Shown: positions 25,461-37,860, numbered from the stretch's first letter. The stretch is 64,000 nt of DNA from Toxonevra muliebris (GCA_963691655.1 OY829329.1:15452708-15516707), one strand, 5' to 3'. Notes: generated from the sequence alone by a model not told the origin. A program made the numbers and translations.

Positions 25461-27189
25461 TCACGCAAGAACTTTTATGTTTTATTCATCTTATTCGATT
25501 TATTAGATTCCACAGATAACTGATCAGAAAATCTATTTTGAATACAATCGTTAATGCACTCGTTCACATACTCGTTCGTTATTCTATAAAATATTGTATC
25601 TTTCCACATATAAAATATATAAAATTTAAAAGTCAAAGTGTTAAATTAACTCTTTTATTAAATTAAAAACTCAACCGTAATATTTCAGTATTAGCATTTT
25701 CAAGGTTATTTTTCTTCAACGATTTTTTTCCATAGTTTTTTTTTTTTTTGTTGTTTCTTTTTTTTTTTGGTTTTTTGTGAATTCCAGAAAAGTTTCCAAC
25801 TTTCATAGCACAAAATCATCAAAAGCACACAAACATACGCACACACATTCAAGCATAAGCATACAAATGCATCCATAAACATGCACACACACACACACAC
25901 TTACATATGTATATATAAGAATATGCACTATAATTTAAGCGTGAATATCATTTTTCCATGAACAAGTATCCTGAAGCTATGCTTCTTCTTCTCAATATGT
26001 TCTGGCTAGCTAAAGCTGACTGGGGCTGACTGACTGGTTGGCTGGCTATGTTTTCGCTCCTCGTACTGGTAGAAGAAATGAGAGTAGTAAAGATCCTCAG
26101 TAGTAGAAACAGGCAAACAATTACTAAATATGTGTTTTATGTGTATGTGTGTGTGTGTGTGTGTATGTGAATTTAGATAGGATGCTAAAGAAAATTTATG
26201 AAGCCTACCATTATAATGTTAAGACCAAAATACCATGAATAAAAAGCCGACACACACACATGCATATATTTATGCACACACTTACACCAAGTTCATATTT
26301 ATATATATAAAAGATAACTTGAGAATTCAAGGTTAATTTCGTGAATAACACACGCAGTTGAACAATAACAACAACAACAGCTTAAAAAAAAAAGAAACCA
26401 AAAAAAAAAAAACGTTGAAGAGTTGAATTCTTTAACTAGCTGCACGCATTTCGTCGTTGATAATTTTGATTGCTGCAAACTAAAAGACCATAAAAATTAT
26501 ATCAAGGATATATTTGTGTAGTATGAAAATACATACATACATACTTACATAAATATTTAAGTGTATATGTCTATACATATTATCGAGATATATGAACATA
26601 TGAGTGTCTCAAGTAGATTATATTAAATGAGAAAATTATATTCACACCAAATTACATTCACATTTAGGTTGAATCGTACCAGGTTGCATCGAAGTTTAGG
26701 CTTTCCAACAATTTATATATCTAATGACACATTCGTTTTTGGTCTTTTTTAATACATTTTTTCATTGGAACCTTTGATAATCGATCGCATAGACGCTAGC
26801 CTAAATCTAAGAGACACAAACTGAACTGTTACCCATCGACTCCTATATATCATAAATGGTGATGAGATCAGAGAGCGATAAGGCTACGTTTTTTTAAATA
26901 AAAAACTATGTGAAATTATGTAGTGTATATAATTTTTTTTTTTTTAATTTCAAATGTAGAAATTTATTTATAATAGCTAAAACATGAAATTAATACTTTT
27001 GATTAAATTTTTTGGAAATATCTGGTGAATACCGCATCTATAGTTGTTCCACATTTTATTGTTGCTTACAGGTTGAGTCTTACGAAATTCTCTTATAACA
27101 TCAACAGACACTGAGAGAGCCATTTTTTCATATGAATAAATACTTTGTATAGGAATCGTAGCCATGCAATACAAGCAGAGACGTCGATT
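25461..27189. other. Intronic sequence with microsatellites
   Basis: CA repeats at about 25885-25899, GT at 26146-26164, CATA at 26530-26545, A- and T-runs. No gene recognised. Confidence 0.5.
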
Positions 27190-27800
27190 CTCCCAATTTC
27201 ATCTCAAATTAGCGAGTGATTGACTTTAGACGAATTCACTTACTGTTATTGTTAGTTGTGTTGTTTTTGCAAGAAATACTTTTAGTGCAAACACATACAT
27301 AAATATGAGAGAGAGCCGAGCTCTCTCAATCTCATCTCAATTAGCGAGTGATTGACTTTAGACGAATTCACTTACTGTTATTGTTAGTTGTGTTGTTTTT
27401 GCAAGAAATACTTTTAGTGCAAACACATACATAAATATGAGAGAGAGCTCGGCTCTCTCAATCTCATCTCAATTAGCGAGTGATTGACTTTAGACGAATT
27501 CACTTACTGTTATTGTTAGTTGTGTTGTTTTTGCAAGAAATACTTTTAGTGCAAACACATACATAAATATGAGAGAGAGCTCGGCTCTCTCAATCTCATC
27601 TCAATTAACGAGTGATTGACTTTAGACGAATTCACTTACTGTTATTGTTAGTTGTGTTGTTTTTGCAAGAAATACTTTTAGTGCAAACACATACATAAAT
27701 ATGAGAGAGAGCTCGGCTCTCTCAATCTCATCTCAATTAACGAGTGATTGACTTTACACGAATTTCCTTACTGTTATTGTTAGTTGAGTTGTTTTTACAA
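27190..27800. repeat. 132-bp tandem repeat, about 4.6 near-identical units
   Basis: The marker (G/A)CGAGTGATTGACTTTA starts at 27212, 27344, 27476, 27608 and 27740, exactly 132 bases each time. Units are almost identical, so the expansion is recent. Each internal unit junction contains a GAGAGAGC...GCTCTCTC hairpin with a 3-base loop. Confidence 0.95.
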
Positions 27801-27900
27801 GAAATACATACAAAAGGAGAGAGGGAGAGGGAGAATGCTGTTCGTGTTGTTCTTGCAAGATTTGACATTGGTTTGCTTAGCCGCTCTATTGTTTATTTCA

Positions 27901-27925
27901 TAAGTAAGTAAGTAAGTAAGTAAGT
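27901..27925. repeat. (TAAG)n microsatellite
   Basis: Six consecutive TAAG tetramers. Confidence 0.9.
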
Positions 27926-28630
27926 TACGTATGATACAATTTTTCGATTTTCTAACGTAATAAATAAAATGTGAAAATTCCTTGAAAACAGATTTTTTTT
28001 TTTCTTTTGTACACTGGCAGCAACAACAAACAAAACCATTCGTATTAGTAAAGTGTGTAAAAAGAAGGAAGAAATGGAATCCTTTTTTGAAGTTTCACAA
28101 AACTACAAGAAACCTAAGCCGTCTCGACTATAGAAAGTCAAAATATTGAATTGAATATTGAATACAAAATAATGAATTAAAATGTATTTGGTGTCACTGA
28201 AAGTCACAATCACACAAATTCAGAAGTTCTGTTTTCTTTTAAGAAATTAACCCTTGAAAGACAAAAATTTGGTTTTTGCCAAAATTACAGCTGCCTTTCT
28301 TCCATGGAGAGTGCATTGCAACCTCTTAAATCTAAACATGTCCCAGCTTCAATACTAATTTGAGTACTGATTCTACTTCAATTAAGTTCAGATTGACGTC
28401 TGGAATTTAATGGGCTACCAGATGCCTTTTTCGAATATACATAATTGCGGGACACTGTCATAAGAAGCGATTTTCAAAGTTTTGATTCTCAGATTTCTGC
28501 TCCGGTTTATTTGTCTGTTAGAGACTCTTTAGTGTATTATGTTACCCTATCCTGGTTTATCTCATATATTTCAGATATACCTAATTTTTTTTTTTTGTTA
28601 CTAATTTCGGTTTTGAATCGTTTCTCAAAA

Positions 28631-28857
28631 CTAAACTTGAGTTGCATGTTGTCCCTCGGTATAGCAAATTTTATGATGTTGTCTCTCTAGAATATCCAAC
28701 TTTTTTCTATTCAGACAATCTCCTGCCTCGATATCATCACTAGGCATTTTTAAAATGACCTTCTGTTCACTTTCAGTTCCATCCTTGCTTGGAACCGGAT
28801 CTGGAGTAGTTAAATAAGAAATGCACAAAATGCTATTTCCTTCATTTCTAATGTTTC
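28631..28857 (-). other. Unassigned 75-codon reverse-strand open segment
   Basis: A stop-free frame of mixed, protein-like composition (residues such as TESEQKVILKMPSDDIEAG) that ends at TAG and runs upstream to the edge of the TTAA element at 28859. It has no ATG near its start and no domain I recognise. It could be the remnant of a transposon or gene fragment cut by the MITE insertion, or chance. Confidence 0.2.
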
Positions 28858-28858
28858 C

Positions 28859-29560
28859 TCAACCCTTTCGGGACCATTGGTCACTGGTGACCCAAAACGC
28901 GTTTTTCAATTTATTTAAAAACTATTGCACTAATTTTAATAATTTTGTAATAGGTGAAAAGAGGATTGATTGAGCTTTAGTTATTATTAAAAAAATGTTT
29001 GGAACTGCCAAAAAAAGAAAAAAAATTTTATATATTTTCACAAATTTTTACAATATTTGTCCAAAATTTTGAATATGTTATGGAGAAAACCAATTGCTCC
29101 AATGTTTTCCAAAATTTTTAAATTTTTGTTTGCTTTTTTTTTTAAATTTATGTTTTTCATGGGTCAACGGTGTCCCTAAGATCTTCAGTGGAAACTTTTT
29201 AATAACTTTTCGTAACACAATGAAGTGGGAGCCAGTGAATGCGAATCTGGAATTGATTTTGCTCTATCGCTTCTAGTTTTTTTTACAGGCAAGAAAGGGT
29301 TAAGTGAGGAGGTATTACTAAGAAACTTTATCTATCTTTAAAAACAAAATTACTAAAAAGATATTAAAAAAGTTCGTAAAAAAAATCCCATTAAGGGACA
29401 ACAGGGTCACCCGTTGACCCATTAAAAATTCAGGCCTTCAGAGGCGCAAAATTTTTGCAGTGATGAAAAATTGTATTAAGAAATGGGAGTCAGAGAATGC
29501 GAATCCGGATTTGGTTTTGGACTATTTCCTCTAATTTTGTTACGATCACGAAAGGGTTAA
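28859..29560 (+). mobile_element. TTAA-family dimeric MITE, near-full copy
   Basis: Starts TCAACCCTTTCGGGACC (first TTAA mutated to TCAA) and ends CACGAAAGGGTTAA. An internal GAAAGGGTTAAG at about 29290 marks the junction of two related monomers, both ending GAATGCGAATC...TTTTG...GGGTTAA. Degenerate GGTCACTGGTGACCC (28880) and GGGTCACCCGTTGACCC (29404) palindromes are present. No transposase. Confidence 0.85.
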
Positions 29561-29561
29561 G

Positions 29562-29591
29562 TACATTAGTCAGTTGACACTGACTAATGTA
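29562..29591. repeat. Perfect 13-bp hairpin
   Basis: TACATTAGTCAGT, 4-base loop TGAC, then ACTGACTAATGTA, immediately after the right TTAA of the adjacent MITE. Confidence 0.9.
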
Positions 29592-31559
29592 TTTTGTTAA
29601 TCATCCTTGCCCTATATTCATGCTGACCTTTTGTTCGCCATGAAAAACTCATTAAACATATAAATCTGAAGGATTTTGAATGAAGAGGAGTTTTCCTCCT
29701 TTTCCAGAATGAAGACCGCCGAAGTATCTGCCAATCGCAAAAACTTTGAGCAATTTTTAAACTCGTATAAAGTGCCCTATAGTGGGTAGTAGCTCGCAGG
29801 TCGATTTGTTTTAGTTTTCATAAATTCATTTATTGAGATGAAATGAAGTCGCTTGAACTCAAATGCATTTACAGCAAATGCCCCAAATATGAATTCAATA
29901 TTCATATAATTAACTTAATGTAATTATTAAAAATTGGGCAAAGCTTCACACTCGACATACAAACGTTCATTTATACCAATATGTATATATTTTTGTTTTG
30001 CAGATGCCACCTACTTTTCACACCAAAAATTTAATCATTGTTTGCAAATATATAAATATCATAAATTCCTATATTTTACATTTTACAGTTTCATTGTAAG
30101 CATGTTCGCTTTTTAGTTTAACATACAACAAACTGCAAAACAAAACAAAAAATATGAAGAAAAAAAATTCACCGACCGGGCACTATGATTAAAAAACAAT
30201 TTATCAAAAATATTATTAGCCAATATCGCATATATCTTCAAAAAAAAAAAAAACAAACTAAACGCTTTAAATGCCACAACGTACCCACCATAGTAGAGTG
30301 CCAAAGAGCGACCATAGTCACCGATTCCACAAGTGTTGTTGCCACAAGTTGATTTGGTTGCCAATTGTGGTTGGTATTTTGTAGTTGGCAGTCGTCGTCA
30401 GCATCGTCGTCCACCACCACCAGCACTACAAACAACAAACGTCAACGTTCGACGACATTTTGGCATATTTATTTATTTATTTTTTTCTACTTTTTATCAT
30501 ACAGCGAAATTATTATTATAAAATATCAAAAATCTATTCATCCAACTCCTTGAGGGTCTTTACTGTTTTCAAAAATTTTAACCACATGTTATTTATAAAC
30601 CAAACTAAAAAAGTAAAAAAAAAATTGTTTTTTTTCCAAAAAGAAGAAAATTTTTGCTATTTTGCTTCTTTTTTTTTCAAATAAGAAACAAAATTTTTTT
30701 TTTCCTTTTTTCTTATTTCATTTTTTTCTCACTTAATGGATAAAATAACGTTAACAGCAGTTAACAAAAAAAAGTGGATATTAATAATTTACACTTATGG
30801 TTAACATTTTAACTAATATATTAAGCTGTTTTGTTTTGCTGGAAGTTTAACTAGTTGGAAGTTGATTGACCAATTTCATAACTTTTTTTTTATTGTTGTT
30901 GATTTGTTGGTCTACAAATACAAAAACAACAGAGCTTTGTAATGCTTTTGTTTCTGTTTTTCGCTTTGGTGTTTGTTGTGGAGACGAGCATGAATGAAAA
31001 ATTTAGTTATACATTTTTATTTTTTTCTTTTAGTTGAAATTATGCAGAAGCCTCAACTCAATTTCCGTTTGATTATTTTTTTTTTTTGGTGATTATATAA
31101 TTTTTTTGATTTAGTGAGCAATAAATCGTTCACACACATTTCTCACGCATCACATACACGTTATGCATTTTTTTTTTTTGTATTCTTCTGAGTCGGCCGC
31201 GTATGTATATAAAAGTAACAAGAATAAAGCAAATGTTCTTAATCCACACACACACACACATTTACAACTTGATCACATAAAGCATCATCTGTCATATTTA
31301 GCCTCAAAACAGTTATATAAATAGCGTATTTAAAAATGTTTTTCATATATATGTATGTGTGTGTGAGTGTGTGTGTGTCATTTAAAAATTTTAGAACTTC
31401 TTGGTTTTAGCTATACATTGTATGTATCTACACTGGCGAAAACAAGGGAAACATTTTGGATAATATCTCTTCCCTACTTTTTTCTCCCTCCTCTCTCCCC
31501 CCCGCCCCCTCCCTCCTTTCTTCTAACTTCTACTTTTATGGTATCAGATATGTTCTATG
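29592..31559. other. Intronic sequence, no supported gene
   Basis: A-rich and T-rich stretches. An acceptor-like TTTTGCAG at 29996-30003 precedes a 92-base open stretch that I do not accept as an exon. CA repeat at about 31245-31260 and GT repeat near 31357-31378. Confidence 0.45.
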
Positions 31560-31746
31560 AGTTGTATTTTTTTTTTTGCTCTTGCAGATTCGCCACTCAC
31601 AGTCCAGAAGTGGTACCCTATAGAAAATTTGTATTTTTTAGTTTTGATTTAGGAAATCCCCTACCCCTCCCTCCTTCTCCTCCCGAACTTTGAAATCGTG
31701 CACCCGCCTAGCAGTCCAGCACACTAACCAATACATCATGGACCTC
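31560..31746 (-). mobile_element. tRNA-derived SINE copy, reverse strand
   Basis: Read on the minus strand, 31746-31687 gives CCATGATGTATTGGTTAGTG then TGCTGGACTGCTAGGCGGG, aligning with the tRNA-like head of the SINE at 41891. The body (ATAGGGTACCACTTCTGG...GTGGCGAATCTGCAAGAGC) also aligns with that copy. C-rich blocks interrupt it. Confidence 0.65.
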
Positions 31747-31813
31747 CCCTCTACCCTTTCTCTAAAACTAACGTAGCCATTATTATCGTTAATTTTGAAT
31801 TCGAAGATTTTTA

Positions 31814-32226
31814 TTAACCCTTTCCTTTGTACAAATTTTCAATATATTATGGAAAAAAATTATTATTTACTTTCTTTGGAAATTAAGCTTTGCTCTGGGT
31901 CGTCGATGAGCCTAAAGCACTCAATGGAAACTTTTTAAAAACTTTTTACAATGAAATGGAGCTCAGCGAAGGCGAATCTAGTCTTGGTTTTGTACTATAG
32001 CTTCTAATTTCCTTACGGCCATGAAAGGGTTAAGTGAAGAATTGATACTAAAAAACTTAGTTTATCTTTAAAAAAATATATAATAAAAATTTACTTACAA
32101 AATTTTGTAAAGAAAGCCCATTGAAGACCACAGGGTCACCGGTGACCCATGGAAGATCAAAACTTCAGAAGCACAACAAATTATGTTTTCGGGTTCGGAT
32201 TCGGGTCACGGTCCCGAAAAAGTTAA
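31814..32226 (+). mobile_element. TTAA-family MITE, internally deleted copy
   Basis: Starts TTAACCCTTTCC, has the internal CATGAAAGGGTTAAGTGAAG junction near 32022, a perfect GGGTCACCGGTGACCC at 32133-32148, and ends CGGTCCCGAAAAAGTTAA. About 290 bases of the left monomer are missing compared with 28859-29560. Confidence 0.82.
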
Positions 32227-32269
32227 GAGACATAGAGAACCAAAACCTCCTTTTCCGGAATCTTTGAAT

Positions 32270-33010
32270 CCTACCACATGAAGCAGCATATTCACCTCTT
32301 CAACTTCTACAGTGCGCTCTTTTTGTAAGACATGGATCAGGTCCTCCCACATATTTTAGATATTCTTATTTATCTGTATTATAATTTTCGATCGCTATGG
32401 AATCAAATTTTCTCTAGGATCCTCTAGGCCTTGTGGCCTAATATTGAAATATCGAAATAAAATGGTGATTCTTAAGATTTGGCTTCAAAACTTCCCAAGG
32501 ATCTAATAAATCGAGGGACTGAGATCTTTGAGCTCATCTGTGACTCTCTGAAACAGAAGCGATAGATGATAGATATTCTGGCCCACAGTAAAAACTTCAT
32601 TAACTGCTGATACTGAATAAGATGGTGATTTTCAAACCATCCTAAAAGATCGAGTGATGAAATTTTTTGACAGGACGTCAAAATTTATCATAAAAAGCAC
32701 GATCCTATGAGTCAAATGTGACTTTTACAACTCCTCAGCTTCTACAGTGCGGTCTTTATGTGGAACCTGTTTCCGAGTAGACATTTTAATTCCTATTCTC
32801 CTTGTATTCTTATTTTGCCCCCTTAAATTTTGAATTAAATTAGTAGCAGACATCCTCAGGCCTGGTGGCCTATTGTGTTATTTTTATTAACTGGTAACTC
32901 TAGGAGAGAGGTGACTCCAAAACCATACCAAAGATTTCTGATATTCGCAAATTGTTATGTTTGCCAAGATTTTCTTAGTTAACATTCATCATAAAAAGAA
33001 CGAGTCAACA
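32270..33010. repeat. Degenerate ~430-bp duplicated region
   Basis: CTTCTACAGTGCGCTCTTT (about 32303) and CTTCTACAGTGCGGTCTTT (about 32739), and GGCCTTGTGGCCTA (32428) and GGCCTGGTGGCCTA (32860), recur in the same order about 430 bases apart. A weaker third repeat is near 33015. Confidence 0.65.
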
Positions 33011-33044
33011 TCTTTATCTCTTCACTTTTGACAGTACCATGGGA

Positions 33045-33870
33045 CTCACCGACCGAATGCCGTACTCTCTTTTCGTTTTTTTTTTACATATGAAGTTTTT
33101 ACTCTCTTAACCCTTTTAGGGCTGTAAGGAAACCTGAGGAGGTAGCGCAAAACCAAATCCGGGTTCGTATTGTCTGACCCCAATTTTTTGTTACAATTCT
33201 TGATCAAAACAGAAATTTTTCACTTCTGAAGACCTGAACTTTCATGGGTCACCGGTAACCCGGTGGCTTTCAATGGAATTTTTTTACGAATTTAGTGTTT
33301 TAAAGATAGGTTAAGTTACTTAGTAACTTAGTTCTTTACTTAAACTTTTCTTGGCCGTAAAGAAACTAGAAGCGATAGAGCAAAACGGAGTTCAGATTCG
33401 CATTCTTCGACTCTCATTTCATTCACTCCCATTTAAAAAAGTTTCCATTGGAGATCTTAGAGTTATCGGTGACCCATAGCAAAACTTAAATTTCCAAAAA
33501 AAGAAACAAAAATTTAAAAATAAGGGAAATTATATTTGAGTAAATAGTATTTAGTGTATTTAGGTAAATTTTATAAAAATTAACAAAAATAATATAAAAT
33601 TTTTTCAGTTTGAAGCGCTACAGTACCGTTATCAAAAAAATATTTGTAAATTTTTTTAATTGAAATTAAAGAACCATCAATTCTCTTTCTAAACTCTTTT
33701 ATTAAAAAATTGATTTAAAATTGATTTGATAGTTTTTAAAAAATGACAAAAATTATTCTTGTGATACCGGTGTTATCATGGTACCGAAAGGGTTAAAAGA
33801 CTCTCTTAAATTGAGAGCATAAAAACTTCATATAAAACAAAACGAAAGAAAGTGTGGCACTTGCTTTCGG
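33045..33870. mobile_element. Palindromic MITE interrupted by a TTAA element
   Basis: Arms at 33053-33106 (GTACTCTCTTTTCG...TATGAAG...ACTCTC) and 33797-33870 (AAATTGAGAGC...CTTCATATAA...AAAGTGTGG) match the intact copy at 13548-13665. The 33107-33796 element separates them at a TTAA near the hairpin apex. Confidence 0.8.
33107..33796 (-). mobile_element. TTAA-family dimeric MITE, complete copy nested in another MITE
   Basis: 690 bp from TTAACCCTTTTAGGGCTG to GGTACCGAAAGGGTTAA, with TTAA at each end. Contains the diverged palindrome GGGTCACCGGTAACCC (33247) and an internal TTAAACTTTTCTTGGCCG junction near 33340. Opposite orientation to the copies at 28859 and 39036; colinear with that at 24855. 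Confidence 0.88.
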
Positions 33871-33879
33871 GTCACTGAT

Positions 33880-34500
33880 TACGAATCTGAAGTAAAATTT
33901 TTAAATATTCATAATTTCGGATCCATTTCGGATGTTTGAAACTCGATATTCAGGGGCTTTCGGGGTCGCTGATTAGGAATCTGACATTAAACTCATAACG
34001 AGTCATAAGCAAATCTGATAAACTTAAAAAATCTTCCGCCATATTGAATATCGAAAACCTGACTTCAGATTTGTAATCAGCGACCCTCAAAAACTCCTAG
34101 ATACCAATTTCTATTGAGACCCAATGATTTTTTTTTCAAAAAATTCGTCCGTCATATTGAATCTGCCATTTTGAATATCGAAAATCTGACTTCAGATTTG
34201 TAATCAGCGACTCTCAAAAACTCCTAGTTACCAATTTCTATTAAGACCCAATGATTTTTTTTCAAAATTTGTCCGCCATATTGAATCTGCCATTTTGAAT
34301 TTCGAACATCTGACTTCAGATTTGTAATCGGCGACCCCTAAAACCCATGGATACCAATTTATATGAAAATCTAATAGTTTTTTTTTAAATTCGTCCGTCA
34401 TATTGGGTCCACCATTTTGAATATCTGATATCTAATTCGTAATTAAAGATCTCAAAAACCCTCGATTAACAAGTTTTAAGCAATTTCGGATACATCTTCA
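33880..34500. repeat. ~110-125-bp degenerate tandem array (CCGCCATATTGAAT)
   Basis: CCGYCATATTGAAT-like markers near 34038, 34149, 34271 and 34395, each followed by TCTGACTTCAGATTTGTAATC and CGACCC..AAAACTC. Four to five units. Confidence 0.85.
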
Positions 34501-34727
34501 GATTTTGATCACGTTTTTACCATTTGGTCTCACTGTACCCCGAGACGCTTCTATTGTATTGGTTTCTTTAGCATTTTTTTGAAGACTTCAACACTTCCAC
34601 CTAAATACCATTCTTGACCTTATTTCCACAGGCATAAAGTATACGAAATTGATGTTTTTAAATAATCGATTTTTTTAAGAAAAAAATCCATGCTGGCCCC
34701 TTAATTAATATCTGTCTAGATCCTCTT

Positions 34728-34892
34728 GAATAAATGGCCTTGTTATTAATGTGGTCTATTGTTTGAAATATCACAGGTTCAATTCTCGAAACTGCACAAA
34801 AAAATGGCCTGAACTCATAAAAAGAAAAAAGTTCCCATAAAAAGCTTAAAATTTTACTATTTGTCATCCGGATTCGGCTTAAAATTACAGGT
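34728..34892 (+). mobile_element. tRNA-derived SINE copy
   Basis: B-box-like GGTTCAATTC at 34777, and the family 3' part CATCCGGATTCGGCTTAAAA then TTACAGG. Matches the tail of the copies at 41891 and 57494. Confidence 0.65.
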
Positions 34893-36179
34893 TAATTCTT
34901 TTCATTTATGAACTCATATACTCGTAAATAACTATTAAAATCGACAGCCAAGTCATAGTAATTTGACCTCTGAAAATTGGCATTTTAATCAATTAAAAAC
35001 CCACAAGCATTTACAAAATTGTAAACAATTCATACATAACGTCATAACAAAAGATAAAAAAAAATATGCAATCATGTATAGTTTTATAAGGGAGTGTGGG
35101 GCATTTGGAGCAGTAGTCACAAGATAGTGTCTCACACCGTTAGTGTAAGGTTCCGGCATGATCTATATGAATCTTAGCTGTCTTTCGAAATGAGTTTCTA
35201 ATTTTCTAAACTCATCACATAGAATAGAAAAATCTAACAAGCCAAGCTCCGATTACCCTGATTTCACAAATTAACTGAATTTAATAGCAAACTACTGCAA
35301 CTAATCATAAAAATTAGATTTTAATTAAACTTAATGTAGTTTCATACGTACATGCATATGTATGACATCGTGAAGTTGTTAAACTTTGAGTTATTAAAGT
35401 CTCGGTCTCCGTGGCAATATGCGGAGGTTTTTCATTGACGTTGACGATCGATATTTATTACACTCTGTGTCGATACTGCAAATTGATTGGTCTGTGTGTG
35501 TTTGTGTTGATTAAATTTGTAAATTGATCGCCGCATTGTCGCGCTTTTTAACTGCTAATGAAAATCCTAACCAATCATCAAAACTTATGAATGGCATTAG
35601 AAAAGTTTTGTCAAGAAAAAAAAAAATGTTTTTTTTCTTTTTAACAACAATAGTAAGCAACTACACATGCTACAAATTTAAACTGAACTGAACTGAAACA
35701 CTGAAAATTATCTCCAACATCGTTGTCGTGTTTGTATTGCATCGAACTTCACAGCATGTGTCACTGGTGTATTTTTGACTTGTTATAGCGTTCGAGACCA
35801 CAATTCAATTTAAAAGAAAAAATATAAAAATATTATAATTAATGATTTTGTGTGCGCTTTTAATTCTGCATACTATTTGGAAGCATTATTGGAAGTAGGT
35901 AGCTTTTTTATGGTAATATTGGCCTCGCTTGCAAGACGTTTTGACTTAGTCTGTCGATATTTGGATTTTTTTACCAAAGACGTGGTTGATTTTTTCTTTG
36001 TCCAACACATGAACCTAAACTAAAAATTTGTTCATTCTTGAATTTTAAGCGAATTTTGTTCGCCAAACATTAGGCCAACAAAAAAAAAATTCTGAATTAT
36101 AACGTCAATTTAGTCTGATCCTGTACTATATTCAATCACACCCGCACGCGTTTGCCAATTTCGATTCAGTACCGAAGCC
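34893..36179. other. Unique intronic sequence, no gene seen
   Basis: No repeats of note and no supported coding frame. Confidence 0.45.
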
Positions 36180-36850
36180 ACCATTCTGAATTTTTTAATT
36201 TTGACCAAAGATTGGGATTCTGTGACCCCAAAAAACCGTCGAGTAAACATTTTCAGCCAGATACATTAACTCTGAAATTTTTTTGATCGCCATTTTGAGG
36301 CCGCCATTTTGAATTTTTAATTTGGCAACAGATTTAAATTCAGCGGACCCGAAAAACCCCGTGGCAGCATTTTCAATCAAATTTGTTAAATTTAGAATTT
36401 TTTTGGTCGCCATTTTGAATTTTTTAATTTTGACAAAATTTTTGGATTCAGCTACCTCAAAAACCCCGGGCATCATTTCCCATTTCCAATCAAGTTTTCA
36501 TATTTTTTGTCGCCATTTTTAAGCCGCCATTTTGTATTTTTAAATTTTGACCTAAAATTCGAATTCAAAAATCCCAAAAACTTCACAGTAAACATTTTCA
36601 GCTAGATTCGTTAACTTTTATTTTTTTTGCCGCCATTTTGAATTTTAAATTTCGACCAAAAAATCGGGTTCAATAACCCCAAAAATTTAAAGTAAACACT
36701 TTCAGCTAAATTAGTTAAATTTACAATTTTTTTCACCTCCATTTTGAAACTGCTATTTTGAATTTTTTAATTTTGACTACAAATTTAGGTTCAGCGAACC
36801 CAAAACCCCCATGGGCAGCATTTTCAATCAAAATATTGATTCAGCTACGC
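36180..36850. repeat. Degenerate ~110-130-bp tandem array (CGCCATTTTGAATTTT)
   Basis: CGCCATTTTGAATTTT recurs near 36302, 36409 and 36631, with a variant at 36180, along with TTTTGACCAAA and GTAAACATTTTCAGC. It resembles the 33880-34500 array in its CCGCCATNTTGAA core. Confidence 0.82.
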
Positions 36851-36939
36851 CAAACACATACAATGCCAGACTATTGATTTAGAACTACATAAACACTAGT
36901 CTGATATCGGTAACCACCGATTCCCACAAGATTCTGTGC

Positions 36940-37860
36940 AGGTATTGACTTGAAATTGTTCAAGCCCTGGATCGATGTCGGAAACCAGCACTTAACTGCC
37001 TCAATACATTTTAAATATTTTAACCACCGGTTACTTAAAAAATCAGTTCCAATGCTGGTTCAACTTTGCTCAAGTTGCTCAGGTCTCGGATTGATATCGG
37101 AAACCAGCGATTGTCGAAAAATTTCCGTATTGCGCAAACGTGGTTCCAGTAATAAACTTTGCTCAAGTTGTTCAGGTCCTAAATCACTATCGGTAACCAG
37201 CGATTGCCTAAAGTATCGGTCTTAATTTTGGTTCAACTTTACTTAAGTTGCTCAGGTTCAAAATCAATATCGGTAACCAGCGATTTCCTAAAGTGTCGGC
37301 CTTAATATTGGTTCCACTTTCCTCAAGTTGCAATTTGGATGTCGGTGATTAATATCGGCAAACAGCGATCGCCTAAAGATTCGGTCTTAATATTGATTAA
37401 AGTTTGCTCAAGTTTCTTAGGTCTCGGATCGATAACGGAAACCGTCGATTGCCGAAAAACTTTCGATTGCACAAACATTGTTGCAGTACTGAATAGATAT
37501 CGGTAACTAGCAAATGCCTTAAGTGTCGGTCGGTCTTTATATTGGTTTAACTTTGTTCAAGTTTTTCAGGCCTCGGATTGATATCGAATAGATATCAGTA
37601 ACCAGTTATTGCTCAAAGTGTCCGTCTTAATATTGTTATAAGCTTACTTAAGTTGTTCAGGTCCTGAATCAATTTAGGTAACCAACGATTGGTTAAAATT
37701 TCGGTCTTAATATTGGCTCAACTTTTCCCCAAGTTGCTTAGGTGTTTCATCTATATCGATATTCAGTGATTTCCAAAAGTTTAATCTTTGTTTAACGTTA
37801 ATCAAGTTACTCAGCTTCTGGATCAATATCGGAAACCTGTTCCAAATTTTCCAGATAAGG
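36940..37860. repeat. ~85-bp degenerate tandem array (ATCGGTAACCAGCGATTGCC)
   Basis: CCAGCGATTGCC-like markers near 36985, 37105, 37197, 37279, 37363, 37443, 37505, 37592, 37683 and 37768. Each sits with CTCAAGTTGCTCAGGT and GTCTTAATATTGGTT. The Cys-rich frame 36950-37225 is a translation of two units. Confidence 0.88.

Noticed and set aside
30004..30095. Possible 92-bp exon after TTTTGCAG, in phase with the 20102 donor and followed by GTAAGC
   Set aside because: The encoded residues are AT-driven (Tyr, Phe, Lys, His) with no similarity I recognise to the osp family. Splice-like signals are common in AT-rich introns.
31588..31650. Acceptor-like TCTTGCAG followed by a short frame with the right phase to continue osp
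   Set aside because: The sequence aligns, on the other strand, with the body of the SINE at 41891-42100, and no good donor follows.
36950..37225. Cys/Ser-rich 91-codon frame with two similar blocks
   Set aside because: The two blocks are adjacent units of the ~85-bp array.
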